DNA of 64,000 nt from Archivesica marissinica (Eukaryota; Mollusca; Bivalvia; Venerida; Vesicomyidae), in contig CM026401.1 in the NCBI GenBank assembly GCA_014843695.1, forward strand, positions 45,865,683 through 45,929,682. The letters are read 5' to 3'. Below are positions 1 to 14,400 of this stretch, piece after piece. Positions within the stretch are counted from its first letter, which is position 1. Each line of letters starts with the position of its first letter. The position numbers and the translations under genes are program-made. A model generated the notes under the pieces. The model saw only the letters and a program-made list of their open reading frames with translations, had not been told where the DNA came from and made no database searches.

Positions 1-120
1 TTCCACCTTGCTCTTCTCTCGCCTTCATGGCGATGGATTCCATCAGGATTGAGGTCTCGAGAGTGATTAATATAAGTTGAAATAACTTGTTTCACAATCG
101 AGCTAAAATAAATTTGTATA
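1..120 (+). mobile_element. SINE family C, 3' part cut by window edge
   Basis: Shares 'gcgatggattccatcagg', 'gaggtctcgagagtgatt' and the 3' end 'cgagctaaaataaatttgta' with copies near 25400, 48000, 59600 and 63300. Confidence 0.75.
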
Positions 121-209
121 AATAATAAAATAACATGTTTATAATTTTATTATTTATAAAATTAATTGATAACCTGAACAAGTCCATCTAAACAATTATC
201 CTAGTGTAC

Positions 210-1325
210 GGACATAATCCCTCCCCCCGGGACATAATCCCCCCGGACATAATCCCCCCGGACATAATCCCCTGGACATAATCCTCCCCCTGGACATAAT
301 CCTCCCCCGGACATAATCCCCCTGGACATAATCCCCCCGGACATAATCCCCGGACATAATCCCCCCGGACATAATCCCCTGGACATAATCCTCCCCTGGA
401 CATAATCCTCCCCCGGGACATAATCCCCCTGGACATAACCCCGGACATAATCCCCCGGACATAATCCCCTGGACATAATCCTCCCCCTGGACATAATCCT
501 CCCCCCGGACATAATCCTCCCCTGGACATAATCCTCCCCCAGACATAATCCTCCTCCGGACATAATCCTCCCACGGACATAATCCTCCCACGGACATAAT
601 CCCCCCAGACATAATCCTCCTGGACATAATCCTCCCAGACATAATCCTCCCCCAGACATAATCCCCCCGGACATAATCCCCCGGACATAATCCTCCCCCG
701 GACATAATCCTCCCCCGGACATAATCCTCACCCGGACATAATCCTCCCCCGGACATAATCCTCCCAGACACAATCCCCCGGACATAATCCCCCAGACATA
801 ATCCCCCCAGACATAATCCCCCCGGACATAATCCTCCCCCGGACATAATCCTCCCCGGACATAATCCTCCCCCGGACATAATCTCCCCCGGACATAATCC
901 CCCTGGACATAATCCTTCCCCGGACATAATCCTCCAGACACAATCCCCGGACATAATCCCCCCAGACATAATCCCCCCAGACATCCCCCAGGACATAATC
1001 CTCCCCCGGACATAATCCTCCCCGGACATAATCTCCCCCGGACATAATCCCCCCGACATAATCCTCCCCGGACATAATCCTCCCCCGGACATAATCCTCC
1101 CCGGACATAATCCTCCCCGGACATAATCCTCCCCCGGACATAATTCCCCCAGACATAATCTCCCCCGGACATAATCCTTCCCCCAGACATAATCCTCCTG
1201 GACATAATCCTCCCAGACATAATCCCCCCAGATATAATCCTCCCCGGACATAATCCCCCGGACATAATCCTCCCCCAGACATAATCCTCCCCCAGACATA
1301 ACCCTCCCCTGGACATAATCCCCCT
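210..1325. repeat. minisatellite, 13-16 bp GGACATAATCC-CCTCCCCC unit
   Basis: About 80 imperfect units made of ggacataatcc plus a 2-5 nt C/T spacer. Spacer length varies, so all six frames show spurious GGLCPGEDYV/RIMSG-type ORFs. No gene is supported. Confidence 0.95.
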
Positions 1326-1445
1326 TCCCACTGCTGTATGTTTGAATCTCACTGAGGGTGTGAAAATATTTCCTATGAGGAAGGAAGGTTGGTGGTTCTG
1401 CCCAGATGACCGGCTCAGAGAGGCTCATGAGTCTTCCTCCACCAA
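1326..1445 (-). mobile_element. SINE family E fragment, reverse
   Basis: The reverse complement carries the 'attcaaacatacagcagtg' and 'ctgagccggtcat' type segments shared with the E copies at 45805 and 57690. It directly abuts the preceding array. Confidence 0.45.
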
Positions 1446-2039
1446 GAACAGTTACTCAGTCACCATATCACTTAAGCAATTTTAACCCCCAAAATAAAAT
1501 AACATGTTTATAATTTTATTATCTATGAAATTAATTGATAATGGAAAACATTTTCATAATACTTACGTTAAATGAAATATTCCTGTCGATATACCAATAC
1601 AAATAGGTCTTTCCTGCAATATGTACTTATTTTATATCCGTTGGGTTCATCCAAAGTTCTAGCATTGTTGTCATTTCTGATTATTCTTGATATATAATCT
1701 ACCATTGCTGGTATCTATGGAGACAGGACGTCAATTTTAAAGTCAGAAACACCCACGGTTAGGGCATTGATTTAGGTTCTGTATTTATGCGACAGAGAAA
1801 TTGACTCAATTAATTGCTCTCAACACCTGTGCTGAAAAGTTTTTTATCTGTGACTGATACTGTTACTAACTAGTAATAAAACCTTATTTCAAGGGGATAA
1901 CATGAATTACAATCAAAATTAGCTAAACTTTTTCCATTTTGAAATCCAATATGGCGGCCATGTTGAAAATCTATTTTGTCTTCATGTGTTATAATGTTGT
2001 GGATATGAGGCAGGTACTTGATAACCAGTAGGCTGCTGG
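1446..2039. other. no gene recognised, AT-rich intron-like DNA
   Basis: No exon with splice borders or repeat family is recognised, apart from short AT-rich segments like those at 121-180 ('aataaaataacatgtttataat'), suggesting a local duplication. Confidence 0.4.
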
Positions 2040-2324
2040 ACGGATATGTAGTCCAGTGGTAACACACTGGACTGGCAATCCAGGGATCGCAGGTTCGATC
2101 CCCCGTCTGACCCTAATAAAATTAACAGTCTTTCAGATGTGACGTTAAACCGAGGTCTCGTGTTGGTGCTTTACACCGTGCATGTAAAAGAACCAGAGGA
2201 GACTCTGGTATGGGTCTCTGTCTGTATCATTGCACTATCCTCCAAAATCTAAAATAACTAATCTCTTCAGGAGGCGTCGCTCATATGGGCAACCGGTAGT
2301 GACGATAAATAAACGTAAAACACA
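2040..2324 (+). mobile_element. SINE family A, near full length, tRNA-derived head
   Basis: The tRNA-like head has A-box-like 'gtagtccagtggtaac' and B box 'ggttcgatccc' with a GGC anticodon-like loop, then a family body ending 'gcgacgataaataaacg'. About ten copies are in the window. It is not a working tRNA because the acceptor stem does not pair. Confidence 0.85.
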
Positions 2325-2781
2325 CCAGTAAGCTGCTAGCTGTAAATTGGCATGTAGCCATGCTGTAGGATTTGGTCTGACGATGAAAACCGAGTAATCC
2401 GAACAAACAGTTTGGTCATTGTTATTTGACATCATATGTTTCTATACCCTGCACTTTCACTGCAGGAGGTATCACAACTTTGCAGAAAACTTTATTAAAA
2501 AATATTGATGGAAATTTTTTTGAGATAATCACAGCCAACAATAGGGACTGTTCGCGGGAACACCAAACACAGGTACATTTATTTTTGGGCCTAATGCACG
2601 ACTGAATGACATTATAGGACATAATTAGATATCAGAAAAACAGTAATCAGATATGGCAGAAATCAGCAAATGCTAAGCTCTGTTATTTGTAAAGTTTAAG
2701 CTCTGTTTATAAGGAGATTAAGGTCAGTAATTGGAAAAGTATAAAGTATATTTTTGCGGAATTCCTAGTAATTCTTGTTTG
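2325..2781. other. no feature recognised
   Basis: AT-rich sequence between SINE A and the 50 bp array. No exon or known repeat is seen. Confidence 0.4.
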
Positions 2782-5150
2782 CTAGATGATCCACAGTCTC
2801 TGGTAGATACAGGCACAGCCCTGCCTCTATGTTAGATGATCCACAGTCTCTGGTAGATACAGGCACAGCCCTGCCTCTATGTTAGATGATCCAGTCTCTG
2901 GTAGATACAGGCACAGCCCTGCCTCTATGTTAGATGATCCAGTCTCTGGTAGATACAGGCACAGCCCTGCCCTCTATGTTAGATGATCCACAGTCTCTGG
3001 TAGATACAGGCACAGTCCTGCCTCTATGTTAGATGATCCACAGTCTGGTAGATACAGACACAGCCCTGCCTCTATGTTAGATGATCCACAGTATGTGGTA
3101 GATACAGGCACAGCCCTGCCTCTATGTTAGATGATCCACAGTCTCTGGTAGATACAGACACAGCCCTGCCTCTATGCTAGATGATCCACAGTCTCTGGTA
3201 GATACAGACACAGCCCTGCCTCTATGTTAGATGATCCAGTCTCTGGTAGATACAGACACAGCCCTGCCTCTATGTTAGATGATCCACAGTCTCTGGTAGA
3301 TACAGACACAGCCCTGCCTCTATGTTAGATGATCCACAGTATGTGGTAGATACAGGCACAGTCCTGCCTCTATGTTAGATGATCCACAGTATGTGGTAGA
3401 TACAGGCACAGTCCTGCCTCTATGTTAGATGATCCACAGTCTCTGGTAGATACAGGCACAGTCCTGCCTCTATGTTAGATGATCCACAGTCTGGTAGATA
3501 CAGACACAGCCCTGCCTCTATGTTAGATGATCCACAGTATGTGGTAGATACAGACACAGCACTGCCCTCTATGTTAGATGATCCACAGTATGTGGTAGAT
3601 ACAGGCACAGCCCTGCCTCTATGTTAGATGATCCACAGTCTGGTAGATACAGACACAGCCCTGCCTCTATGTTAGATGATCCACAGTATGTGGTAGATAC
3701 AGACACAGCCCTGCCTCTATGTTAGATGATCCACAGTATGTGGTAGATACAGGCACAGCCCTGCCTCTATGTTAGATGATCCACAGTCTCTGGTAGATAC
3801 AGACACAGCCCTGCCTCTATGTTAGATGATCCACAGTATGTGGTAGATACAGGCACAGTCCTGCCTCTATGTTAGATGATCCACAGTCTGGTAGATACAG
3901 ACACAGCCCTGCCTCTATGTTAGATGATCCACAGTATGTGGTAGATACAGACACAGCACTGCCCTCTATGTTAGATGATCCACAGTCTCTGGTAGATACA
4001 GGCACAGCCCTGCCTCTATGCTAGATGATCCACAGTCTGTGGTAGATACAGACACAGCCCTGCCTCTATGTTAGATGATCCACAGTCTGTGGTAGATACA
4101 GGCACAGCCCTGCCTCTATGTTAGATGATCCACAGTCTCTGGTAGATACAGACACAGCCCTGCCTCTATGTTAGATAATCCAGAGTCTGTGGTAGATACA
4201 GACACAGCCCTGCCTCTATGTTAGATGATCCACAGTATGTGGTAGATACAGACACAGCCCTGCCTCTATGTTAGATGATCCACAGTATGTGGTAGATACA
4301 GGCACAGTCCTGCCTCTATGTTAGATGATCCACAGTCTCTGGTAGATACAGACACAGCCCTGCCTCTATGTTAGATGATCCAGTCTCTGGTAGATACAGG
4401 CACAGTCCTGCCTCTATGTTAGATGATCCACAGTCTCTGGTAGATACAGGCACAGTCCTGCCTCTATGTTAGATGATCCACAGTCTCTGGTAGATACAGA
4501 CACAGCCCTGCCTCTATGTTAGATGATCCAGTCTCTGGTAGATACAGGCACAGTCCTGCCTCTATGTTAGATGATCCACAGTCTCTGGTAGATACAGGCA
4601 CAGTCCTGCCTCTATGTTAGATGATCCACAGTCTCTGGTAGATACAGACACAGCCCTGCCTCTATGTTAGATGATCCAGTCTCTGGTAGATACAGGCACA
4701 GTCCTGCCTCTATGTTAGATGATCCACAGTCTCTGGTAGATACAGGCACAGTCCTGCCTCTATGTTAGATGATCCACAGTCTCTGGTAGATACAGACACA
4801 GTCCTGCCTCTATGTTAGATGATCCAGTCTCTGGTAGATACAGGCACAGTCCTGCCTCTATGTTAGATGATCCACAGTCTCTGGTAGATACAGACACAGT
4901 CCTGCCTCTATGCTAGATGATCCACAGTCTCTGGTAGATACAGACACAGTCCTGCCTCTATGTTAGATGATCCACAGTCTCTGGTAGATACAGGCACAGC
5001 CCTGCCTCTATGTTAGATGATCCAGTCTCTGGTAGATACAGACACAGCCCTGCCCTCTATGTTAGATGATCCACAGTCTCTGGTAGATACAGACACAGCC
5101 CTGCCTCTATGCTAGATGATCCACAGTCTGGTGGATACAGACACAGCCCT
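2782..5150. repeat. minisatellite, 50 bp unit, about 47 copies
   Basis: The unit contains ttagatgatccacagtctc, tggtagatacaggcacag and ccctgcctctatg. A 47 bp variant lacks 'cac' and a 48 bp variant lacks 'tc'. Variant patterns recur in blocks, indicating block duplication. A GT-rich stretch follows to 5220. Confidence 0.97.
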
Positions 5151-5379
5151 GTGTTTGGGTATGAGTGCGTGTGTGCATCTGTCTGTGTGTGCGTGTGTGT
5201 GCATCTGTCTGTGTGTGTTCCACGTCAATCTTGGCCTCGCTATGTATTTTTATGATTTGGTTTTAGGAAACAACAGGAGATTGAGAATCTTACCACTGAT
5301 TAATGAATGATTGATTGATTGATTAGTTGACAACAATTACATTATGCTGTATAGCAACATATAGTATTTATGATTTCAG

Positions 5380-5476
5380 GAAGTAACGGAGAGCCAGAAT
5401 CGTAAACTACAAACTGAGATCTCCACATTGCAGACCGAGAATAAACTGATGAAAGACAAATACAACAGAGCACAAG
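5380..5476 (+). CDS. coiled-coil gene exon 1 of those visible
   Basis: Acceptor GATTTCAG, donor CACAAG|GTTGGC (weak), leaves in phase 1. Encodes EVTESQNRKLQTEISTLQTE then NKLMKDKYNRAQ. The last part and its donor are duplicated 84 bp downstream. Confidence 0.75.
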
Positions 5477-8400
5477 GTTGGCATATATTATTCAACAAAA
5501 TTACTTGTTTATCAGAGACCGAGAATAAACTGATGAAAGACAAATATAACCAAGCACAAGGTTGGCTTATATTATTCAACAAAATTACTTGTTTATCTGG
5601 CAGCTTTTTAGCTGTTTGCTATTCGGATAGTGGAATTAAAACATTTGTCTGAATAGCAAACAACATAGAACCTGATCAGACGCAACATTGTGTTGCGGCT
5701 GATCTGGATCTATATTGTTTGCACATTCCTCTTTGTTTATTATTGATTAAAAAATATGATTCAGCTATTCACATTTTTTCTTGGAATTTAGTGCAAATTC
5801 TCTTGTTTCAGCACGGATATCAGATCTCGAAACGCAGCTGTCTGAAGCCCACGATGATCTCAATGCTCTCCAAGATAATCTCAACCAGGAAGTGTCTGAT
5901 CTGTCCGCCCGTACCAGACAGGAGATCAATAGGGACAGAGATGGACTTGAAACAAAAATCTTGAAACTGTCAAAAGAAAATGAGCTCTTCAAGTTGGAGG
6001 TAAATTATTATACATTTTGTATTTCTATTATCTTAGACTTAAGCTGTGAAAATAGCAGTTAAATATGTCATGGAATTTCATTAAAATTGTGTCGCAATCT
6101 AATAGAGTTAAGATCTTGTCTACCAGTCCACCCTATTCCTCTCCAGTCATGCCATTCTTGTTTGTTTAATTGTTTTAAAACTTATCACGGTTCATTCTTG
6201 AGGGCGACATGGGCGAAATAGTGGCCCTACTTCTGCCTAAAATTTGTTTTACAAATAGTGGCCTTACTTCTCCCTAAAATTTGTTTTACAAATAGTGGTC
6301 CTACTTCTCCCTAAAATTTGTTTTACAAATAGTGGCCCTACTTCTCCCTAAAATTTGTTTTACAATTTTCATACAAGATTTTGTCCAGTAAGATACACTG
6401 GCCCATTATAAAGCACTCCTTCTATTCAAATGTATTTAATGGTCATACTGTGCATTTTAATCATATTTTATTGAACTTTATCAAATAACACCATTTGTAG
6501 CCGGTTTGTAGCGTGAACAGAACTTGTGTACTGTATTAATTTTATATCTGCATATCTATGGAAACATTAACACGCAATAACGATATGTACGTAAGCACTT
6601 TCAGCATGTACATTCCCATGCTCCGCAGCATATTTTCCATACAGACGGATCTGTAGTCCAGTGGTAATCCTGATAATCCAGGGATCGCAGGTTCGATCCC
6701 CCCCGTCTGACCCTAATAAAATCAACAGTCTTTCAGATGGGACTTTAAACCGAGGTCTCGTGTCGGTGCTGTACACCGTGCACGTAAAAGAACCAGAGAA
6801 GACTCTGGAATGACCAATATGTGATTTAACATTGATGTAATCGAGATTTTCGTAACTGTAAAATGTAATCTATATCTGCCAAATTTAATTAGCTGTAGGG
6901 GACTGAATGTTACTCAAACATAGGTGACAATATGACATAACAGATCGTCGCATTCATTTTGTCGATAATATCTGATTAACAAACTGACCCAGTGTGAATG
7001 ATAACTAACTGACCCAGTGTGAATGATAACTAACTGACCCAGTGTGAATGATTACTAACTGACCAGTGTGAATGATAACTAACTGACCCAGTGTGAATGA
7101 TAACTAACTGACCCAGTGTGAATGATTACTAACTGACCAGTGTGAATGATAACTAACTGACCCAGTGTGAATGATAACAAACTGACCAGTGTGAATGATA
7201 ACTAACTGACCCAGTGTGAATGATAACAAACTGACCCAGTGTGAATGATAACAAACTGACCCAGTGTGAATGATAACAAACTGACCAGTGTGAATGATAA
7301 CTAACTGACCCAGTGTGAATGATAACTAACTGACCCAGTGTGAATGATTACTAACTGACCAGTGTGAATGATAACTAACTGACCCAGTGTGAATGATAAC
7401 AAACTGACCAGTGTGAATGATAACTAACTGACCCAGTGTGAATGATAACAAACTGACCCAGTGTGAATGATAACAAACTGACCCAGTGTGAATGATAACA
7501 AACTGACCCAGTGTGAATGATAACAAACTGACCAGTGGGAATGATAACAAACTGACCAGCGTGAATGATAACTAACTGACCCAGTGTGAATGATAACAAA
7601 CTGACCCAGTGTGAATGATAACAAACTGACCAGCATGAATGATAACAATCTGACAAATGATAACAAACTGACCAGCGTGAATGATAACAAACTGACCAGC
7701 ATGAATGATAACAAACTGACGAATGATAACAAACTGACCAGCGTGAATGATAACAAACTGACCAGTGTGAATGATAACAAACTGACCAGTGTGAATGATA
7801 ACAAACTGACCAGCGTGAATGATAACACACTGACGAATGATAACAAACTGACCAGCATGAATGATAACAAACTGACCAGTGTGAATGATAACAAACTGAC
7901 CAGTGTGAATGATAACTAACTGACCCAGTGTGAATGATAACAAACTGACCCAGTGTGAATGATAACAAACTGACCCAGTGTGAATGATAACAAACTGACC
8001 AGTGGGAATGATAACAAACTGACCCAGTGTGAATGATAACAAACTGACCCAGTGTGAATGATAACAAACTGACCAGCGTGAATGATAACACACTGACGAA
8101 TGATAACAAACTGACCAGCATGAATGATAACAAACTGACCAGTGTGAATGATAACAAACTGACCAGTGTGAATGATAACTAACTGACCCAGTGTGAATGA
8201 TAACAAACTGACCCAGTGTGAATGATAACAAACTGACCAGCGTGAATGATAACAAACTGACCAGTGTGAATGATAACAAACTGACCAGTGTGAATGATAA
8301 CAAACTGACCCAGCGTGAATGATAACAAACTGACCAGCATGAATGATAACACACTGATGAATGATAACAAACTGACCAGCGTGAATGATAACAAACTGAC

Positions 8401-11400
8401 CAGTGTGAATGATAACAAACTGACCAGTGTGAATGATAACAAACTGACCAGCGTGAATGATAACACACTGACGAATGATAACAAACTGACCAGCATGAAT
8501 GATAACAAACTGACCAGTGTGAATGATAACAAACTGACCAGTGTGAATGATAACAAACTGACCCAGCATGAATGATAACTAACTGACCCAGTGTGAATGA
8601 TAACAAACTGACCCAGTGTGAATGATAACAAACTGACCAGTGTCAATGATAACAAACTGACCAGCGTGAATGATAACAAACTGACCAGCATGAATGATAA
8701 CAAACTGACCAGTGTGAATGATAACAAACTGACCAGTGTGAATGAGTACAATACAAGGCGTTCCTGTCGTAATTAGCCCTATGCATGAAAAGCCTAGCAG
8801 TAGATATATAGTACGTCATGCAGTAACAGTACACCGGTACGTCATGCAGTAACAGTACACCGGTACGTCATGCAGTAACAGTACACCGGTACGTCATGCA
8901 GTAACAGTACACCGGTATGTCATGCAGTAACAGTACACTGGTACGTCATGCAGTAACAGTACACCAGTACATCATGCAGTAACAGTACACCAGTACGTCA
9001 TGCAGTAACAGTACACCGGTATGTCATGCAGTAACAGTACACCGGTATGTCATGCAGTAACAGTACACCAGTACGTCATGCAGTAACAGTACACCGGTAC
9101 GTCATGCAGTAACAGTACACCAGTACGTCATGCAGTAACAGTACACCTGTATGTCATGCAGTAACAGTACACCGGTATGTCATGCAGTAACAGTACACCT
9201 GTATGTCATGCAGTAACAGTACACCTGTATGTCATGCAGTAACAGTACACCTGTATGTCATGCAGTAACAGTACACCGGTATGTCATGCAGTAACAGTAC
9301 ACCTGTATGTCATGCAGTAACAGTACACCGGTATGTCATGCAGTAACAGTACACTGGTATGTCATGCAGTAACAGTACACCGGTATGTTATGCAGTAACA
9401 GTACACCGGTATGTCATGCAGTAACAGTACACTGGTATGTCATGCAGTAACAGTACACCTGTATGTCATGCAGTAACAGTACACCAGTACGTCATGCAGT
9501 AACAGTACACCGGTACGTCATGCAGTAACAGTACACCAGTACGTCATGCAGTAACAGTACACCGGTACGTCATGCAGTAACAGTACACCGGTACATCATG
9601 CAATAACAGTACACCGGTACGTCATGCAGTAACAGAACACCGGTACGTCATGCAGTAACAGAACACCGGCATGTCATGCAGTAACAGAACACCAGTATGT
9701 CATGCAGTAACAGTACACCGGTACGTCATGCAGTAACAGTACACCAGTATGTCATGCAGTAACAGTACACCGGTACATCATGCAGTAACAGTACACCGGT
9801 ATGTCATGCAGTAACAGAACACCGGTACGTCATGCAGTAACAGTACACCGGTACGTCATGCAGTAACAGAACACCGGTACATCATGCAGTAACAGTACAC
9901 CGGTACGTCATGCAGTAACAGTACACTGGTACGTCATGCAGTAACAGTACACCAGTACGTCATGCAGTAACAGTACACCGGTACGTCATGCAGTAACAGT
10001 ACACCAGTACGTCATGCAGTAACAGTACACCGGTACGTCATGCAGTAACAGTACACCGGTACGTCATGCAGTAACAGAACACCGGTACGTCATGCAGTAA
10101 CAGTACACCGGTACGTCATGCAGTAACAGTACACCAGTACATCATGCAGTAACAGTACACCGGTACGTCATGCAGTAACAGTACACCAGTACGTCATGCA
10201 GTAACAGTACACCGGTACGTCATGCAGTAACAGTACACCGGTACGTCATGCAGTAACAGAACACCGGTATGTCATGCAGTAACAGAACACCGGTACGTCA
10301 TGCAGTAACAGTACACCGGTACGTCATGCAGTAACAGTACACCAGTACGTCATGCAGTAACAGTACACCGGTATGTCATGCAGTAACAGTACACCGGTAC
10401 GTCATGCAGTAACAGTACACCGTCTGTATGTTTTATGATTTCTTACTATCGATCAGCTCAGTTTATAACGTTGTTTTTTTAAATCATAATATTATGAATC
10501 ATATTTTCGCTTTCCCAATTATGACGTTTGAAGGAGCATCTGAATAAAGCGAAAATTAGATGGTCGCGAAAATAACCAGATTTACGGTATTATATTTCTG
10601 TATGTTTTCTGTTTTCGCAGATTTCGAGTCTAGAGAAACGGTTAGAGAGTTCACATAGAGCAACAGATATGGCCAGACACAATTCAGAGAAGTCAAGAAC
10701 ATTGGAAGCATACACATCAGAAATAACTTCACTTAAGGTAGGCTGTGTAACTGACATGGTCTCAGATGTAACTACCATAACGGTAGGCTGTATAACTGAC
10801 ATGGTCTCAGATGTAACTACCATAACGGTAGGCTGTATAACTGACAGGGTCTCAGATGTAACTACCATAAAGGTAGGCTGTGTAACTGACATGGTCTCAG
10901 ATGTAACTACCATAACGGTAGGCTGTATAACTGACATGGTCTCAGATGTAACTACCATAACGGTAGGCTGTATAACTGACAGGGTCTCAGATGTAACTAC
11001 CATAAAGGTAGGCTGTGTAACTGACATGGTCTCAGATGTGACTACCATAACGGTAGGCTGTATAACTGACAGGGTCTCAGATGTAACTACCATAAAGGTA
11101 GGCTGTGTAACTGACATGGTCTCAGATGTAACTACCATAAAGATAGGCTGTGTAACTGACATGGTCTCAGATGTAACTACCATAACGGTAGGCTGTATAA
11201 CTGACATGGTCTCAGATGTAACTACCATAACGGTAGGCTGTATAACTGACAGGGTCTCAGATGTAACTACCATAAAGGTAGGCTGTGTAACTGACATGGT
11301 CTCAGATGTGACTACCATAACGGTAGGCTGTATAACTGACAGGGTCTCAGATGTAACTACCATAAAGGTAGGCTGTGTAACTGACATGGTCTCAGATGTA

Positions 11401-14400
11401 ACTACCATAAAGGTAGGCTGTGTAACTGACATGGTCTCAGATGTAACTACCATAACAGTAGGCTGTATAACTGACAGGGTCTCAGATGTAACTACCATAA
11501 AGGTAGGCTGTGTAACTGACATGGTCTCAGATGTAACTACCATAATGGTAGGCTGTATAACTGACAGGGTCTCAGATGTAACTACCATACAGGTAGGCTG
11601 TATAATTGACAGGGTCTCAGATGTAACTACCATAAAGGTAGGCTGTATAATTGACAGGGTCTCAGATGTAACTACCATAAAGGTAGGCTGTATAATTGAC
11701 AGGGTCTCAGATGTAACTACCATAAAGGTAGGCTGTATAATTGACAGGGTCCCAGATGTAACTACCATAAAGGTAGGCTGTATAATTGACAGGGTCCCAG
11801 ATGTAACTACCATAAAGGTAAGCTGTATAATTGACAGGGTCCCAGATGTAACTACCATAACGGTAGGCTGTATAATTGACAGGGTCCCAGATGTAACTAC
11901 CATAAAGTTAGGCTGTATAATTGACAGGGTCTCAGATGTAACTACCATAAAGTTAGGCTGTATAATTGACAGGGTCTCAGATGTAACTACCATAAAGGTA
12001 GGCTGTATAATTGACAGGGTCCCAGATGTAACTACCATAAAGGTAGGCTGTATAATTGACAGGGTCCCAGATGTAACTACCATAAAGGTAGGCTGTATAA
12101 TTGACAGGGTCCCAGATGTAACTACCATAAAGGTAGGCTGTATAATTGACACGGTCTCAGATGTAACTACCATAAAGGTAGGCTGTATAATTGACAGGGT
12201 CCCAGATGTAACTACCATAAAGGTAGGCTGTATAATTGACAGGGTCCCAGATGTAACTACCATAAAGGTAGGCTGTATAATTGACAGGGTCTCAGATGTA
12301 ACTACCATAAAGGTAGGCTGTATAATTGACAGGGTCTCAGATGTAACTACCATAAAGGTAGGCTGTATAATTGACAGGGTCTCAGATGTAACTACCATAA
12401 AGGTAGGCTGTATAATTGACAGGGTCTCAGATGTAACTACCATAAAGGTAGGCTGTATAATTGACAGGGTCCCAGATGTAACTACCATAAAGGTAGGCTG
12501 TATAATTGACAGGGTCCCAGATGTAACTACCATAAAGGTAAGCTGTATAATTGACAGGGTCCCAGATGTAACTACCATAAAGGTAGGCTGTATAATTGAC
12601 ACAGTCTCAGATGTAACTACCATAACGGTAGGCTGTATAATTGACAGGGTCCCAGATGTAACTACCATAAAGTTAGGCTGTATAATTGACAGGGTCTCAG
12701 ATGTAACTACCATAAAGTTAGGCTGTATAACTGACAGGGTCTCAGATGTAACTACCATACAGGTAGGCTGTATAATTGACAGGGTCTCAGATGTAACTAC
12801 CATAAAGGTAGGCTGTATAATTGACAGGGTCTCAGATGTAACTACCATAAAGGTAGGCTGTATAATTGACAGGGTCTCAGATGTAACTACCATAAAGGTA
12901 GGCTGTATAATTGACAGGGTCCCAGATGTAACTACCATAAAGGTAGGCTGTATAATTGACAGGGTCCCAGATGTAACTACCATAAAGGTAAGCTGTATAA
13001 TTGACAGGGTCCCAGATGTAACTACCATAACGGTAGGCTGTATAATTGACAGGGTCCCAGATGTAACTACCATACAGGTAGGCTGTATAATTGACAGGGT
13101 CTCAGATGTAACTACCATAAAGTTAGGCTGTATAATTGACAGGGTCTCAGATGTAACTACCATAAAGGTAGGCTGTATAATTGACAGGGTCCCAGATGTA
13201 ACTACCATAAAGGTAGGCTGTATAATTGACAGGGTCCCAGATGTAACTACCATAACGGTAGGCTGTATAATTGACAGGGTCCCAGATGTAACTACCATAA
13301 AGGTAGGCTGTATAATTGACACAGTCTCAGATGTAACTACCATAACGGTAGGCTGTATAATTGACAGGGTCCCAGATGTAACTACCATAAAGGTAGGCTG
13401 TATAATTGACAGGGTCCCAGATGTAACTACCATAAAGGTAGGCTGTATAATTGACAGGGTCCCAGATGTAACTACCATAAAGGTAGGCTGTATAATTGAC
13501 AGGGTCTCAGATGTAACTACCATAAAGGTAGGCTGTATAATTGACAGGGTCTCAGATGTAACTACCATAAAGGTAGGCTGTATAATTGACAGGGTCTCAG
13601 ATGTAACTACCATAAAGGTAGGCTGTATAATTGACAGGGTCCCAGATGTAACTACCATAAAGGTAGGCTGTATAATTGACAGGGTCCCAGATGTAACTAC
13701 CATAAAGGTAGGCTGTATAATTGACAGGGTCCCAGATGTAACTACCATAAAGGTAGGCTGTATAATTGACAGGGTCTCAGATGTAACTACCATAAAGGTA
13801 GGCTGTATAATTGACAGGGTCTCAGATGTAACTACCATAAAGTAGGCTGTATAATTGACAGGGTCTCAGATGTAACTACCATAAAGGTAGGCTGTATAAT
13901 TGACAGGGTCTCAGATGTAACTACCATAAAGGTAGGCTGTATAATTGACAGGGTCCCAGATGTAACTACCATAAAGGTAGGCTGTATAATTGACAGGGTC
14001 TCAGATGTAACTACCATAAAGGTAGGCTGTATAATTGACAGGGTCCCAGATGTAACTACCATAAAGTTAGGCTGTATAATTGACAGGGTCCCAGATGTAA
14101 CTACCATAAAGGTAGGCTGTATAATTGACAGGGTCTCAGATGTAACTACCATAAAGGTAGGCTGTATAATTGACAGGGTCCCAGATGTAACTACCATAAC
14201 GGTAGGCTGTATAATTGACAGGGTCCCAGATGTAACTACCATAAAGGTAGGCTGTATAATTGACACAGTCTCAGATGTAACTACCATAACGGTAGGCTGT
14301 ATAATTGACAGGGTCCCAGATGTAACTACCATAAAGGTAGGCTGTATAATTGACAGGGTCCCAGATGTAACTACCATAAAGGTAGGCTGTATAATTGACA

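Noticed and set aside
188..1428. Gly/Leu/Cys/Pro-rich frames resembling a structural or shell protein
   Set aside because: Three - strand frames are open at once over a 13-16 bp array. Low complexity with no signal peptide or exon structure.
6567..6776. Short - strand frames such as [22 protein letters not shown], repeated at 34042, 49188 and 50448
   Set aside because: All lie inside SINE family A copies; translated repeat, not a gene family.
8811..10422. CRISPR-like regular array
   Set aside because: Units are contiguous with no unique spacers, in animal DNA; plain minisatellite.
10590..13845. Long overlapping open frames on both strands (over 1,000 codons each) with MVVTSETLSIIQPTF and VGCIIDRVSDVTTIK repeats
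   Set aside because: A 45 bp stop-free unit leaves frames open on both strands automatically. The antisense frame has no splice or start support. The sense frame is of interest only as read-through from exon 3.
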